A DNA stretch of 64,000 nucleotides, from assembly GCA_963971405.1 (NCBI GenBank), contig OZ020492.1:19374204-19438203 (forward strand), written 5' to 3'. The position numbers and the translations under genes are program-made. Origin of the DNA: Psococerastis gibbosa (lineage: Eukaryota > Arthropoda > Insecta > Psocodea > Psocidae). How positions within the stretch are numbered: position 1 is the first letter of the stretch; the number at the start of each line of letters is the position of its first letter. The notes beneath the pieces were generated by a model that searched no databases, was not told where the DNA came from, and saw nothing but the letters and a program-made list of their open reading frames with translations. Of the stretch, positions 1 to 11,056 are shown one piece after another.

Positions 1-24
1 GCCATATTTCTACTCGACTTACTG

Positions 25-129
25 GTCTGAACACTGACTGTGCAAGTATAAACTGCATTGTTATACTGCTGTTTAACTATTCATTTCTTACTTGACCCTT
101 GGATTGTTAGTTGCGAACTTAAAATGAAG
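25..129 (+). other. Exon 1 copy (non-coding), zinc-finger unit A
   Basis: First of seven diverged copies of an about 100-nt block ending AAG|GTATGT, a good 5' splice donor (donor GT at 130-131). No open frame is shared by the copies, so it is read as a 5'-UTR exon. In other copies the block is preceded by TTACAG; here that is ACTG. A ten-base run of G starts 40 nt into the intron (170-179). The partner coding exon would be 3224-3355. Whether the block starts at a promoter or at a splice acceptor cannot be told from sequence. Confidence 0.55.
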
Positions 130-339
130 GTATGTTCAATAGATATTGTAAATTGTGTTGTTTAGTGGAGGGGGGGGGGAGTGGGAGTGGCTGCAGGATG
201 AAGTCAAGACATGCAGAGTAATGGTATAAACGGCCTTATTTCTGATAGTTGCAGGGAGTTTACCAGGCCTTTCAATTTAAGTTTGAGTTCAAGATTTCTT
301 TTCTTTTCATTCTTATAACTGAAATTAGAGGATATGGAA

Positions 340-435
340 AAATCTGGGCTTGGCGGGATTGTAACCCACGATCTACGCCTAACCGGGGCGTCGTTTTAAC
401 CACTGGACCACAAGCCCCGACAAGTCCAGTAATCG
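340..435 (-). repeat. tRNA-Thr-like SINE fragment
   Basis: On the minus strand this has a D-arm/A-box-like TGGTCCAGTGG, a five-pair anticodon stem around a seven-base loop whose centre reads GGT (Thr), and a T-arm/B-box close to GGTTCGAATCC. It has no proper acceptor stem and position 33 is not T, so it is a tRNA-derived repeat, not a tRNA gene. Related pieces occur at 650-840, 3515-3565, 18912-18975, 32556-32610, 39545-39610, 51105-51160 and 59858-59920. Confidence 0.6.
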
Positions 436-562
436 CCAAATCCTTTATATATGCTCTAATTGACATGATTCGTGTTGCTAGACAGGTTATCACAAATACA
501 CAACCATCTAACCGAACAGGTCTGTGAGCTTACTTAATTGTATCAAAGCATTGTTTTATTCA

Positions 563-935
563 ATACATTGTAGTATTATATGGTATACATAACACTGACA
601 TTAAATTAACTTTGGTTGAAGAGGTAACCTCCTCGTTATAACCGAAATTTGAGGATATGGAAGAAACTGGACTTGGCGGGATTCGAACCCACGATCTCCG
701 CCTAACCGGGGCGTCGTCTTAACCGCTGGAACACAAGACCCGACAAGTCCAGTAATCGCCAAATGTGGTCCAGCGGTTAAGACGACGCCCCGGTTAGGCG
801 TAGATGGTGGGTCCGAATCCCGCCAAGCCCAGTTTCTTCCACATTCTTTAATTTCAGTTATAACGATAATATTACCTCTTCAACCAAAGTTAACTTAATG
901 TCAGTGTTATGTATACCATATAATACTACAATGTA
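563..935. repeat. Large palindrome of two tRNA-Thr-like repeats, head to head
   Basis: The sequence from the start (ACATTGTAGTATTATATGG) returns as its reverse complement at the end, with arms of about 170 nt and a centre near 749. Each arm carries the tRNA-Thr-like segment and an outer segment containing AACTTTGGTTGAAGAGGTAA. A single related element lies at 39530-39680. Confidence 0.85.
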
Positions 936-984
936 TTCGTATGCTTTATTTTCTTAAAAATTCATATTTTTTAGTGAAAAATTT

Positions 985-1395
985 TGTGGAGATGTCACCC
1001 TAGCTCACCATATAACATGGATTGACCTTGATATTCCATATTGTGGGGCACGCTGGGAGTTAAAAGGCAGTTCATCGAATCGGGCATTAGTTATAGCAAT
1101 GAATCGCTGATTGGGTACATTATACGAATAATAACATTTTTGTGAGCTGATTACAATTCGCTTTTAGACTAAGTAGGTTCTTACTGCATAATAAACTGAC
1201 TTTACTTAAAATGTGTGTATTTATTTCGTATTGATTAATATTCTAACGAGACCGAGGCTGAAAAATGACCTCGTCTCGGTCTCGAATGACTCGAAAATCT
1301 CGGCTCCAAAGTTTACATTCATTTTTTCAACATGATGGTGGACGTGGGCTTATTATTTGATGATAAGATTGTTATATTTTACATTATAGTGAAAT
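985..1395 (+). repeat. Intron-1 block of the zinc-finger unit
   Basis: Shared with 18000-18230, 28400-28620, 48480-48960 and 57770-58260, always downstream of exon 1. It begins near GTCACCCTAGCTCACCATA and includes a region with repeated GGTCTCG / CGAGACC words near 1250-1300. It shows duplicated intron, with no coding sign. Confidence 0.6.
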
Positions 1396-1920
1396 AGTCA
1401 ATCATTGGCGCAAATAGGAGGTCCATGGGGCCCCCCCCCCTAGGATTTCTGGTGACAAAGACGTAATGTAGGTTAAAGGCATTTTATCAACAATAACGAA
1501 AGTGACATTAATTCTTTGTTTGCTTACTTTCACTAAAGACATGAAAACAAAATACATATATGTATGCATATTGACCAAGCAGCCTACTATCAGTGGTAGG
1601 TTTATTCGTCTGTAAAATCTCAACTGTACTGCTTGAAAAATGCGTGAAACCTCAATTATTTGGGCCTATTTATCAATTTTTTCTCTGGGGGAGACCCCTG
1701 GGTCCCCCTTTCACCAGGATTGGACATGCGCAAAACCTCACTTATTGTGGCCCATTTCATATCTCCGGGGGAGAACCCCGGGCCCCCATTCTCCAGGGTA
1801 TGACATGCGTATTGGTACTTATACTAAACTTGGATGTTGAATGCATAGGTTCCAATTTTAGGCAAAGTTTTCCCGCCACCTATGAGAAGAACCTGTCCGA
1901 GTTTACTCGAACATGCTTTC
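1395..1920 (+). repeat. Dispersed repeat family P (GGGGGAGACCC..CCCGGG blocks)
   Basis: Marked by AATGCGTGAAACCTCA, then one or two short GC palindromes of the type CCGGGGGAGACCCCCGGGCCC, then GAATGCATAGGTTCCAA. Other copies lie at 3570-3850, 25860-26300, 31030-31560, 38800-38990 (minus) and 58612-59060. The open frames here are not conserved between copies. A ten-base C run lies at about 1429-1440. Confidence 0.6.
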
Positions 1921-1974
1921 CAATTTATCATGTAGTAGCTAGAGAAAATGAGTAATTTCATGGTAAATAATTTT

Positions 1975-3223
1975 CCTATAGTTAAATTTCGGGCATCTCG
2001 GGGGGGGGGGGCGTTGTCCAGCTGACGTCACTGGAGGTGAGTTAATTTCTAGATAGGTCAGACCAACAAATTACCACACAGCAATAATGGCAGGGCCCGC
2101 AATGCATTTGACCGCGAATTTTCTATCATTTTTTCAAAAAATATTTCTCGTTTGTAATATTCTGTATGCAAGATAACTCCGAATAATTGGTATTCCGGGA
2201 TATCTTGTTATTTATCTCTGTATGATGCTCTTTCCCTACCTTCTAGCAACGAGCTGTCCATTACGTTTTGTATGGTGCCCGCCGCTAAAGGGTGGTGGGA
2301 ATTGTGTCATTTATCTCTGAGTATATTCTTATTGTGTAGACAGTATTACTGTTCCCATTATTCCGTACTGTTCAATTACTCTGTACTACAATGTATTTTG
2401 TACTGTATTATTGCCCTGTGTACTTCTCTTCTTGGGTGTCTTCAGGTGCTGCGGTGGTGGAGGTACAATACTCGATGTCAAGTCTCCTCAACTTTCGTCC
2501 ATCTTCTGTTCCGAGTGTCCCCGCCAGTGCACTGCCTGGGAATATCCAGGAGGAGCTGAGATAATGCGGAGGTGACTACTTATGCGCGGCTACTGGAGGA
2601 AGCAGCTGATTATAAGTAGCCTACTCATTTTATACTTTTATATTTCTGATACTGTACTGATTACTGTATACTGTTCATTCAACTGTTCATTAACAGCCCC
2701 TTAATATGTATTTATTGATTTTTCTTTACCTGTCCTGTGGAAGGAGCCTAATCATTCTTCAACTACACCAGCTCGTCTGGTAATAATTCATAATAATTTA
2801 GCATCTTAATATTTCCTTCTCTTGTCTACCGTACGTTTCCTTTTCTATTTTAATTTATTTAATTTAATAGTGGTTTATCCACACGGCGCCCAACCCTGAG
2901 TTTTGTTTCCCTTTGTTTTACTGACTAACTGAGCTTGTTCCTTGTTTGTTCCTTTTATTTCTACTCTAGTCCTTACCAATGACTGGGGTAGTTGAGGAAT
3001 GATTTGGCGAGAGTTAGCCCTCTGTCAAACAGTGTACTCCCACATAATACGTTTCAATGGATGGATGAGTCACTGGAATCAGTCCCAGATGCAGAGGTTT
3101 TTGTCAATCTGTTCCTGGATTAAATGTAACCGGTTTTATTAAGAAACATTTACTGTTCGTGCACCATTTTCTACTTGTCATTATATTATAAATAGTCTAA
3201 CCTAATATATTCCATCGTTTTAG
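1975..3223 (+). other. No gene seen: poly-G repeat, unique stretch, intron 1
   Basis: 1975-2170 is a copy of the poly-G repeat also at 60420-60680 and 62850-62970, with an eleven-base G run flanked by ATTTCGGGCATCTC and a TGACGTCA. 2170-3040 has no recognisable gene or repeat. From about 3040 the sequence is the intron-1 end shared by all units (AGTCCCAGATGCAGAGGTTT through the polypyrimidine tract before exon 2). Confidence 0.45.
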
Positions 3224-3355
3224 AGCTGCAACTCTAAGAAAATGAACAAAGATGGTGACCAGCAGAAGACTCCATCAGAAAAAGCATCTCCACTGGATTT
3301 AAGAGTGCAACCTGCAACAAGTCCTGACATAGATGCAGCGGGAACTTCTAACCAG
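3224..3355 (+). CDS. Exon 2 of zinc-finger unit A: N-terminus with degraded PLDL motif
   Basis: Bounded by TTTTAG| and CAG|GTATAC. The ATG at 3242 opens 38 codons running in frame to the donor (phase 0). The peptide begins MNKDGDQQ, has PLDLRVQP near residue 18 and ends AAGTSNQ. In the best copies the core is PLDLSMKP or PLDLTMKP, which fits the CtBP-binding consensus PxDLSxK; here R, V and Q replace the S/T, M and K positions. No finger exon follows within 5 kb, so this copy probably makes no protein. The repressor role is inferred from the motif alone. Confidence 0.6.
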
Positions 3356-4058
3356 GTATACCCAAATTTAATGACACACACTTGACAACTCATATTTGCA
3401 CTGACCCAAAATTCATGAGACGATGTCAAAACTGCACTAATAAGAACAGTTACTAAAGCAGCTATAATATTTCAATTAAAGCAAATAATAAATGTGCTAT
3501 AATATGCATTACTTGAGGTCCGGATAGGCGTAAACCGTGGATTCGAATCCTGGTTCAGGCGCGGATGTATATGCTATAGCCCCCCCCCCTTTAGGGCGAC
3601 CGGCACTGCGGGAAATCGCCCCTTTATTCGTTCCCTCGAGAATCGAAGTGTTACTGCTCTCAAAATGCGTAAAACCCCTCTATTTTTCAGCAACTTTCTC
3701 CCGGGGGAGACCCGGGCCCCCTTCTGCACAATTATATTAATTCTCTGTACTCTGTAATATGGAATATTATTGCTCTAAAAGTGCGTAAAACCACGACATT
3801 TCAGCCCTCTTTTCAAAATATTTCACTCGGAGGAGCCCCCGGCCCCCTTTCTTGTCCTCCGAGCCCTCTTGCTCTTTGCGCAATGGACAGGAAGGTCATT
3901 ATTTCATAAGCTTTGTACGTAGCTTCGTAAGTTTATTTAATCTTAGCCCCTTCCTAGATCCACGCCTGCAGTGGCTTGACTATTTTAATTTGTACTTTCA
4001 TGTTCTTGTTTTCTTGATTTTAAAATTTAAAAAAATAAAGTGATTTCCGGATCGGAGA
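3356..4058 (+). repeat. Intron-2 remnant, SINE fragment and repeat P
   Basis: 3356-3510 matches the start of intron 2 in other units. 3515-3565 is a tRNA-Thr-like SINE piece with B box GGATTCGAATCC that sits at the same place in at least four other units, so it was present before they duplicated. 3570-3850 is repeat P with a nine-base C run. 3860-4058 is unassigned and probably LINE-derived. Confidence 0.45.
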
Positions 4059-4060
4059 GA

Positions 4061-4189
4061 TCAGAGTTCGGCACCATGCTTTGCCACTTCGTCAGCAGCC
4101 TCGTTGCCTGAGATTCTTTCATGTCCCGGCACCCACATCAACTTGATTTGGTTCTTACGCGAAAGTTTGTTTATTGCTTTCCAATTTAT
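4061..4189 (-). pseudogene. LINE RNase H domain fragment
   Basis: The minus strand reads in frame as a peptide with the core WVPGHERISGNEAADEVAKH, the C-terminal motif of the RNase H domain in I/R1-type LINEs (PGH..I.GNE.AD). It is followed by a stop at 4061-4063 and a degraded tail. The catalytic Asp of the GNE.AD segment and the His of PGH are present, but the rest of the polymerase is missing. Confidence 0.75.
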
Positions 4190-4458
4190 AGCTAAGGCGT
4201 ATTTCTTTTGCCTACGATTGTAAAATGTTTACTAGAAAATGCTACTATCGTCATTTCGATGGGCAGAGCTTGTAAATTTTTTTCCCCTGTTTCGAGTTTG
4301 CGATTGTAAAATATTTTGTAAAATTACTTTTTGTTTCTGTTGACGTTTTGATCATTGAATTCAACAAGTTGAGGTTAGAGGTGAGGTTTTGCGATTTGTG
4401 GTTTGTACACGTTGTATTTTTGTTGTTTTTATTGACTTGGATTTAATCAAATTAAAGA

Positions 4459-5028
4459 ATGGAGGATGAGATTATTAAAAATGAGTTCCTGAGGATAAAC
4501 CTCTTTACAAGAGATTTTATTTTTAACACGGCAATGAGGCATTTGGCCGAAATGGCGAGTGTAGCTGATGATGACGATGACTTGGTGCTGTTAAATCGAC
4601 TCGGTCCAAATGTCATCCACCTCAGGCAACCGAATTACTTTGAGGAATGGGTGAATGGAATGGAATGAACGACGAAGCGTTTTTTCGTCTTTTTCGTATG
4701 AAGAGGACGACGTTTGATCGTTTTGTCCACTTGGTGAGCAGTAACTTGCCTAGTGATGTGCCTCGGTTTGGTGGAAGGGCGGCAATACCCACAGACAAGA
4801 AGTCCATCATAACTCTCAGTTATATGGGCAGCCAGCAACCCTTTGTCGTAATTGCTGACCGCTACGATGTCTGCGAAGCGACTGCATATCAAGCAGTGCT
4901 GCAAGTCGTGGGTTGCCTTTCGCGGCAAATTAGGTCCATTATTTTTTGGCCTATGAGAGAAGATTTTCGGAAGTTGGCCGACGATTTTGAGATGATGAGC
5001 AAACGTTCAGCAACGGCTGGACTTCCAG
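4459..5028 (+). pseudogene. PIF/Harbinger transposase, N-terminal exon (frameshifted)
   Basis: The reading starts at ATG 4459 in an acidic leader and continues after a frame change near 4660 into NDEAFFRLFRMKRTTFDRF, a typical HARBI1-like N-terminal helical region with the phrase ITLSYMGSQ. At the frame change the word GGAATG is repeated; removing one five-base unit restores the frame. The coding similarity ends at CTTCCAG|GTTTGT (5028), a plausible donor where the next exon should supply the first DDE Asp. That exon is not found. Confidence 0.75.
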
Positions 5029-5059
5029 GTTTGTTATATTATTTACAAGCCATCTACAA

Positions 5060-5262
5060 GACATGTAGCGTAGTAGTACGGACTCTTACTTTCACCCGAA
5101 AGGTTGTTGGTCCGAGTCCCCTCACTGGCTACATTTTCTGGCCATGCTTTGGAGGGCATGTAAAGCAGGCGGTTCCCGGGCTTTCCTAGTTCAGTGTAAG
5201 AGAACTCCGCTAGGTTGGCTTAGTAATAGAAGCATTAAAAAGTCCTTATTTATTTATTTCTT
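5060..5262 (+). repeat. tRNA-Glu-derived SINE
   Basis: The head contains GACTTTCACCCGAAAGG-like sequence, the anticodon arm of tRNA-Glu(UUC), and a B box GGTCCGAGTCC. The body contains CGGAGGGCATGTAAAGCAGG and the 3' end CGCTAGGTTGGCTTAGTAAT followed by a T/A-rich tail. It lies just downstream of the Harbinger exon. The family recurs at 10905, 18230, 26460, 28630, 29215, 30142, 30720 and 60210. Confidence 0.8.
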
Positions 5263-6910
5263 TTTAATTACGTTAAAACGGGGTGAAATATACTGACTGT
5301 GTACTATAATATCGTTAAAGGACAAAAATGCCCTGAGTACGACAGCTGTAAATGGGAAAACAAACTAACATTGATTTGGCTCTCATTAGATGGTGTTTTA
5401 AGCAAATACTGTATACATATATGATAGTATACAGTTGGTAGTAGTAGTTGTATTTGAAGTGGCACAGAGTGCTATTAAATACACCAAACTGTCTTCTTCA
5501 TGTCACGACTTCGTTCACTCGTACTTCTTCCGTACCCGATAGTTTTAATAAGCCAAATTAAAACTACCGGGTACAGAAGAAGTTCGAGTGAGTGAAGTGA
5601 CATATGAAGAAGACAGTTTGGTGTATTTATTTATTTACACTCAGTGCTTCTTAAAATATAACTACTATTACTACATACATGTAGGGAAGCAGGAAAATTC
5701 TTTTCATGAAAATGCGGTTTCATTACGGTATCGCAATTCATCTCTACTCTCTAGAGCGGTTCCAAATCAATAAAAATTAAAACTGACCTGACCAATAAAC
5801 CTTAAGAGATATCTAGTGTGAACGGAATGAAACACGGCCAATGCTTTTATGGTGTAATTGTGAACGACTAAGACTGTGGCTCATTCCCCTGATGTACTGG
5901 TAGAACAATAATACTTATTGTAACTATAGCCCAGTCAACGAAGAGGTATAGATGGAGTTAGAGGGAACACAATTTTTGACTTCGTAACTTTGTTTAGAAT
6001 AGTTAGGAGGAGAACATATCAAACGTCCTCACTCGTAGCCCTTAAGCCGGGGGGGAGGGGGGGGGGCTTTGAAGGTACCGTTTTTTTGTTTTTCGCTTAT
6101 ATTTCGGAAATAATGCGCCCTGGCGATATTTCTGCTCTACGCCAAATTAATGCTAATTAAATTTTCTACAATTTATATGGAGTAATGTTTATTGATATCT
6201 TGCATAGTTTCCGAGATATCTGCTCGGGAAAATCAGTAATTATGGAAAAATCCACTTTTTCCTAACTTTTTTTGAACCTTCTGACAGGAAAACTCTTCAA
6301 CGATGCAACCAAAAAATAAATGCAGGCCTTAGAGTTATAGAACATTAAATTTTCTCCAATAATTTATACTACTTTACTGTTTTATATATTTTCCTTCCTA
6401 TGTTAAACCAATTCTAGTGTTGAGAGGCGTCAAACGTATTGGCCAAAATATACACCATTCCCGGTAAGTTATGTACACATAGTGAGTATTGGACGGACGT
6501 CTAAATAGCTCCCTACAACATGCATTCGTTGCTATGAACATCTTGTTTGTGCATGTTGCAAAAGGGCAAAAAGAAAAGAAGAAAAAAAAAAGAATTATTT
6601 TTTATTGGTACTTATTGAAAAGTCAAAAAAATACAATGGAGTGTCATATCAGTCAATTACTTTGCTCTCATGGGGCGGGGAGGATCTTTTGATTTTGATT
6701 TTTCTGCGCCATTTTCTCCGATGTCTTCTCCATGGGACCCCTGGTCAGGGGCGGAACCAGCCCATTTCCCCATTTGGGGGAGGGGGGCTAGTTGTGGGTC
6801 AAACAGAAAAACATATGCACAGTACATAGAACTATAAATTGTCTATAAATTGTGATTGGCTTTCATAGTGACCTATTGTATCGCAAATTGGGATTGATGT
6901 TAATTTTGAT
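5263..6910 (+). other. Non-coding stretch inside the Harbinger relic
   Basis: 5479-5626 is a fold-back with arms of about 70 nt meeting near 5553 (outer word ATACACCAAACTGTCTTCTT). About 6049-6067 holds G runs broken by one A. 6740-6800 has a GC-rich GGGGCGGAACCAGCCC segment typical of a MITE end. I see no DDE motif, so the catalytic exon expected here is absent. Confidence 0.5.
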
Positions 6911-6914
6911 ATTT

Positions 6915-7187
6915 CAGAGTGAAAATTGAGCATAGCTTCGGCTTCTTGCAGGGAAGATGGAGGAGGTTTATGCTAATTAACACGAAGTCAGTAAAAAAGG
7001 CTGTTGAGGTTATTGTTGCATGTTGCGTTCTCCACAACTTTTGCCTACGTGAAGAAGATGTTTACCCGATTGGCGTTCCACAAGAAGAAAATGACGATAA
7101 CGATGATGGCGAAAATATTTACGTGCCCATAGAAGCCGCTGTACAGAAGCGCGACGAAATAAGGGACTTGCTGAGCAGACCTACTTA
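6915..7187 (+). pseudogene. PIF/Harbinger transposase, C-terminal exon
   Basis: It begins after ATATTTCAG| and reads VKIEHSFGFLQGRWRRF, the C-terminal part of the DDE_4 domain of HARBI1-like proteins (VE..FG.LK.R). It then has VIVACCVLHNFCL and an acidic tail ending with TAA at 7187. The catalytic Glu-containing segment is intact in shape. With 4459-5028 it makes a two-ended relic whose middle is missing. Confidence 0.75.
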
Positions 7188-9097
7188 AGGTTAACTGTCG
7201 CTGAACATCTTATTTGCTTTTACTTTCATTTCCCATTTTGTATGTCATATTGTAATTGTTTATAAATTTGTAATTTTAATTTTGTATCAAATTTATTTCT
7301 TGTCATCTTCCACCTTCTTGGTACCATCATCTATCTGGACACTGCCTACTGGAAGGCAGTGATCTATGAAGTTTATAATTACACCTGGTGTCTGGTATAG
7401 ACTAATGTGTTACAGATTCCAGTTGGCGCTTTATAAAAGCTGTTGTTATCCTCTAAATATTAAATTACACCCCACTTTCCGCTGATTACTTCTTTTCCCT
7501 GAGAAGTATCTTGCCAACACTAATGTCCTATGATAGTTCATTTGGTGCCTTCAACTCTGAGAGATAAGAAATTAAAGGGAGTGTAGCCTTCCAGCGGGGG
7601 AATGTTATGTAGACATTTTTGAGTCTCATAGGAGGTGCTGCAGATACGCTACACTGACCTTTGGGCTAGCGTATGACCACAATTGTTTACTGAGCGCTTG
7701 CTGCTTGGCATAGGAGCTCTTCATGAGCTAGTCAGAGGGCAAACCTTCCACCAGCTACCTACAGTCAAAGTGGGTATTTTGTAAGCAAGATTTTAATTAT
7801 TTATTTATCAGAGTACAGTTGCATATAAAGTTCACAGATAAGAATATAAATAAATGCGAAGTTATAGTATTTTTCTTAATAAGTTACACTATTGAAAAGT
7901 AGACCACACCCCAATAAAGAAATTCCCGATCGTGCCGTTGCCACGACCTATCTGCAGGGGCTTCAGTAAAATAGTTTAGAAAAACAGTTATACAAATTGC
8001 AGTAACTTACCTAAATAATTGTAGTCCGGGTAAAAAATTCCACCCCTTATATCAATAGCCTGCACTCCGGCCAGGCAGGGGTGCTCCCCTGAGTTTGCCC
8101 CTGAATTTCTGTAATGTTTACATCACAGTTGCAACTCCAACAACTAGCAGCGGACATCGCGATAATTATCCACCCTGCGTTTATATTTTATAACTAACTG
8201 AACTGAAAAACATTAAACATTCTCAGACCGTGGCGGGTGAATATAAACATTAAGCAAATAACAAAAGCATGTCTTCTGCTTCAGATTTTACTTTTCTCAT
8301 TTCATTGCAGAAAATGTGAGTAAATTGAAAACGAGCTCTGATTGGTCAGAAATATTTACTCACATTTTACTCACATTCTACGATCGTTGGCAAAAGAAAT
8401 ACGCCTCTAGTATAAGGAAAGTTTTGTGGCGGTCAAAATTTTCGACTCGAAGATTTCAACGGATTTACACGTTTTGAGGTATCAGGAACACAAGAAAGAG
8501 GTTTTTACAAAATGTCTGTCGCTCTGTCGCTCAATCACTCTGTCGCTCTATCTCGCTGCCTCTCTCTCTCTCTCTCTCTCTGATCATCGATTTGCGGGCC
8601 AAATCCTCGGTGGTTTAGGATGATATATGGCATGTAGGTTCACAAAAATCATGCCTCGGGACTTTTTTTTATTTGGCTGACTCAATTTGGGGGGCTTTCA
8701 TTCTCAAAAAACTCGAAAAAAACGTCTAAAAAAATTATTTCTCAAAAACGGCTCCAACCATTTTTTTTAAATTCACATATTATATTGTAGCTGTTATTAA
8801 TGTTAACAAAATGCGGTGGGTCAGTTGCCCCTAAATAGTTTGATTCTGAGGGCAAACAAAATAAAAATAACTCAATTTTCACTGATTCTGAAGCCCTTAC
8901 ATAAGTCAACAGTGTACTCCCACACAACACGTTTCAATGGATGGATGAATCAGTCCCAGAGGCAGAGGTATTTGTCAATATATTCCTGCATTAAATGAAA
9001 CCGGTTTTATTAAGAAACATTTACTGTTCGTGCACCATTGTCTACTTGTCTTCTTCATATTATTAATAGTCTAACCAAACATTTTGCATCGTTTTAG
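7188..9097 (+). other. No gene seen: unique sequence, repeat Q, intron 1
   Basis: 7188-8280 carries no recognisable gene. 8400-8870 is repeat Q on the minus strand (elsewhere read as CGGACAGACAGAC...GGGACCTCAAA) with a CT microsatellite at about 8561-8580. From about 8880 the sequence is the end of intron 1 before exon 2. Confidence 0.45.
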
Positions 9098-9229
9098 AGC
9101 TGCAACTATAAGAAAATGAACAAAGATGATAACCAGCTGGAGACTCCATCAGGACACGCATCTCCACTGGATTTATGCGTGAAACTAGCAACATGTGCTG
9201 ACATAGATGCAGCGGGAACTTCTAACCAG
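9098..9229 (+). CDS. Exon 2 of zinc-finger unit B
   Basis: Acceptor GTTTTAG| and donor CAG|GTATAC. The ATG at 9116 gives 38 in-frame codons with the motif PLDLCVKL, so S/T and P of the consensus are changed. The next finger exon is at 11932. The 2.7-kb intron between them is longer than the roughly 1 kb of other units because it has taken a LINE fragment (9846-10752) and a SINE (10905-11056). The downstream acceptor is mutated, so splicing to the fingers is doubtful. Confidence 0.65.
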
Positions 9230-9289
9230 GTATACCCAAATTTAATGACACACACTTGAAAACTCATATTTGCACTGACCAAAAATTCA

Positions 9290-9840
9290 TGAGACTAGGT
9301 ATGTAGGTATCTTTAACGACTTCGGTGGCAATGTAGCGTGCTTGTACTTGTACTCTCTGCACACCTTGCGGTCGGAGACGTGTCGTAACTCGACACAAGT
9401 ACCTAATAGGTCACTTAGTGAGGCGACTGAAGAGGTAAACCGGATACATTCATTAAATTGTTTGTATGCGTCTAACATTTTTTTAAAATAATAATAAAAA
9501 CAGCGACTAAAATAGCTATAATATTTCAATTAAGGCATTATAATAAATGTGCTATAATATACATTATATGAACAAATATAAAAATAACTCAATTTTCACG
9601 GGGGGGAAAAATAAAAAAGTTTTTCTGTAGAACCTTTTTAGCGATGATATCTACCTTCAGGTATGTTTTAGGTGTTCAATAGAGTAACAAAACCAAATAG
9701 ATTGCTTTCCCCCCCCCAAAAAAAAAAATTCGGTTCTGTGCAAGAAGCTATTGTTTGAATAAATTTTATAAAATGACTGGGCATTATACCTGTGTGGTAA
9801 TGTCTTAATTGGTCTGCCCATCCTATAATGTAAAAATGCC
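9290..9840 (-). repeat. Repeat R (minus) and repeat Q pieces
   Basis: 9290-9500 on the minus strand matches a family with GACCTCTTCAGTCGCC and TGAGTTACGACACGTC (other copies 14995-15130, 21440-21600, 26820-27010, 40325-40480, 62380-62500). Read on the opposite strand it carries an A-box-like TGGCCAGGTGG, so it may be an old SINE. 9560-9840 is repeat Q, related to 55440-55680 and 61200-61330. Confidence 0.5.
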
Positions 9841-9845
9841 AACGA

Positions 9846-10752
9846 TTAATTCAGTGCTTCGGGATAGTGAACCACGGTCCTATTTTCGATAATGGTGTCA
9901 GCACACAATCTCAGTGCCTGGTCAATTGCATAACCCTCTGAATGGAACACTCCTGCGCATTTCCCCAATGGGATCAAGAAAGACACCTGCAGCTCATCAC
10001 ACTGTATTCCAGCACCTGCTGACTGGTCAGATAAGGATCCACTCGTGAAGAGAACAAGATCCTCTGGGTTATAAGGAACGGCTCCGTCCGCCCAATCGTT
10101 TCGCTCTGGGAGTAAAATGTCCACGTTGGAAGGAACATCTTCCTTTGGGCATCTGTCTTTAGGCATTTGCAGTTCAGCCGACTTGATACTCATATCAGCG
10201 TGGCCGCCTTTAACAGGTTGCGGGTGCATGAGTTTAAGCTGCTTCAGTCAAAGGAGGGCCATGGTTGCTACGCCTCCCAGAAAGATGTGTAGGTGTGGTA
10301 GGCACATCAAAACCTCAAGGGCGGCTGCTGGCGTTGTTCCTATCGCACCGTTGATTGCTATGGACACCAATCTTCGTAGCTGACCTAACGACTTCTGACA
10401 TGTAAGAAGTTGTGTCCTCTTCCACCATGCTATACAACCATAAGTTAGCATAGGTCTTATAATCAGAATAAACAGAAAGCGAACAATTCGAGGGGGGGGG
10501 GGGCAGGACATTCCCGTGCATTTCCGAAGAACGTAGAACGAGGATTTATCACATTTAATAGTGGCATGGTGGCTTCAACGTGGGTGACCAAGTGAGCTTA
10601 CTGTCCACTCCAAAGTATTTAGCTGAGCCACTTAACGGAATGACAATGTCCCTGAACTTGAGCACCTCTGGCAATGCTTCTTCTTTGTGGTAAACAGTAC
10701 GGCATTCACCTTTGATGGATTCACCGAGAACCCTCTTGTTTCGCACCAACAT
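9846..10752 (-). pseudogene. R1/I/Loa-type LINE: RT thumb to RNase H fragment
   Basis: Reading the minus strand from 10752: a segment with SAKYFGVDSKLTW, a finger/thumb region with RPMLTYGCIAWW and INGAIGTTPAAALEVLMCLP, then an RNase H start with LVLFTSGSLSDQSAGAGI and FHSEGYAIDQALRLCAD. This order is that of R1, I and Loa clade LINEs. The RNase H Asp is replaced by Ser in FTSGS (usually FTDGS). Several frame breaks are present, and a G run at about 10491-10503 interrupts the coding sequence. Confidence 0.8.
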
Positions 10753-10904
10753 GTCATAGCGGGGCTACGACCAGTTACACACAAGTCATGTGGGCCCCGA
10801 AGGGGCGAGCTGCCACCCGCGGCTAGCGCATTTGGTTTTTATGTAATATTAATTGATTTAGGCATTGTCACGTTAGACTATCGTCTGTAAACCAACAAAA
10901 CAAC

Positions 10905-11056
10905 AGACCATTTTGTTTTGTTCTGTTACTAAGCCAACCTAGCGTAGTTAGGACAATAAAGCCCTCTCTTGATACACTCAACTAGGAATCCGCCTGCTTT
11001 GCATGTCCTCCGAAGCATGGCCAGAAAATGTACCAAGTGTGGGACTCGTACCAGTA
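10905..11056 (-). repeat. tRNA-Glu SINE, 5'-truncated
   Basis: On the minus strand it runs from a damaged B-box region (GGTACGAGTCCC) through GGCCATGCTTCGGAGGACAT to AACGCTAGGTTGGCTTAGTAA-like tail. It stops abruptly at sequence shared with intron 2 of other units. Confidence 0.7.

Noticed and set aside
340-840. tRNA-Thr genes
   Set aside because: Anticodon arm and B box look right, but there is no paired acceptor stem, position 33 is not T, and copies continue into a shared repeat.
6489-6829. Short genes between the Harbinger exons
   Set aside because: No motif, and one frame runs through an A-rich tract; not supported.
9901-10229. Separate host gene on the minus strand
   Set aside because: The sequence is RNase H of the same LINE fragment, in order with its RT part.
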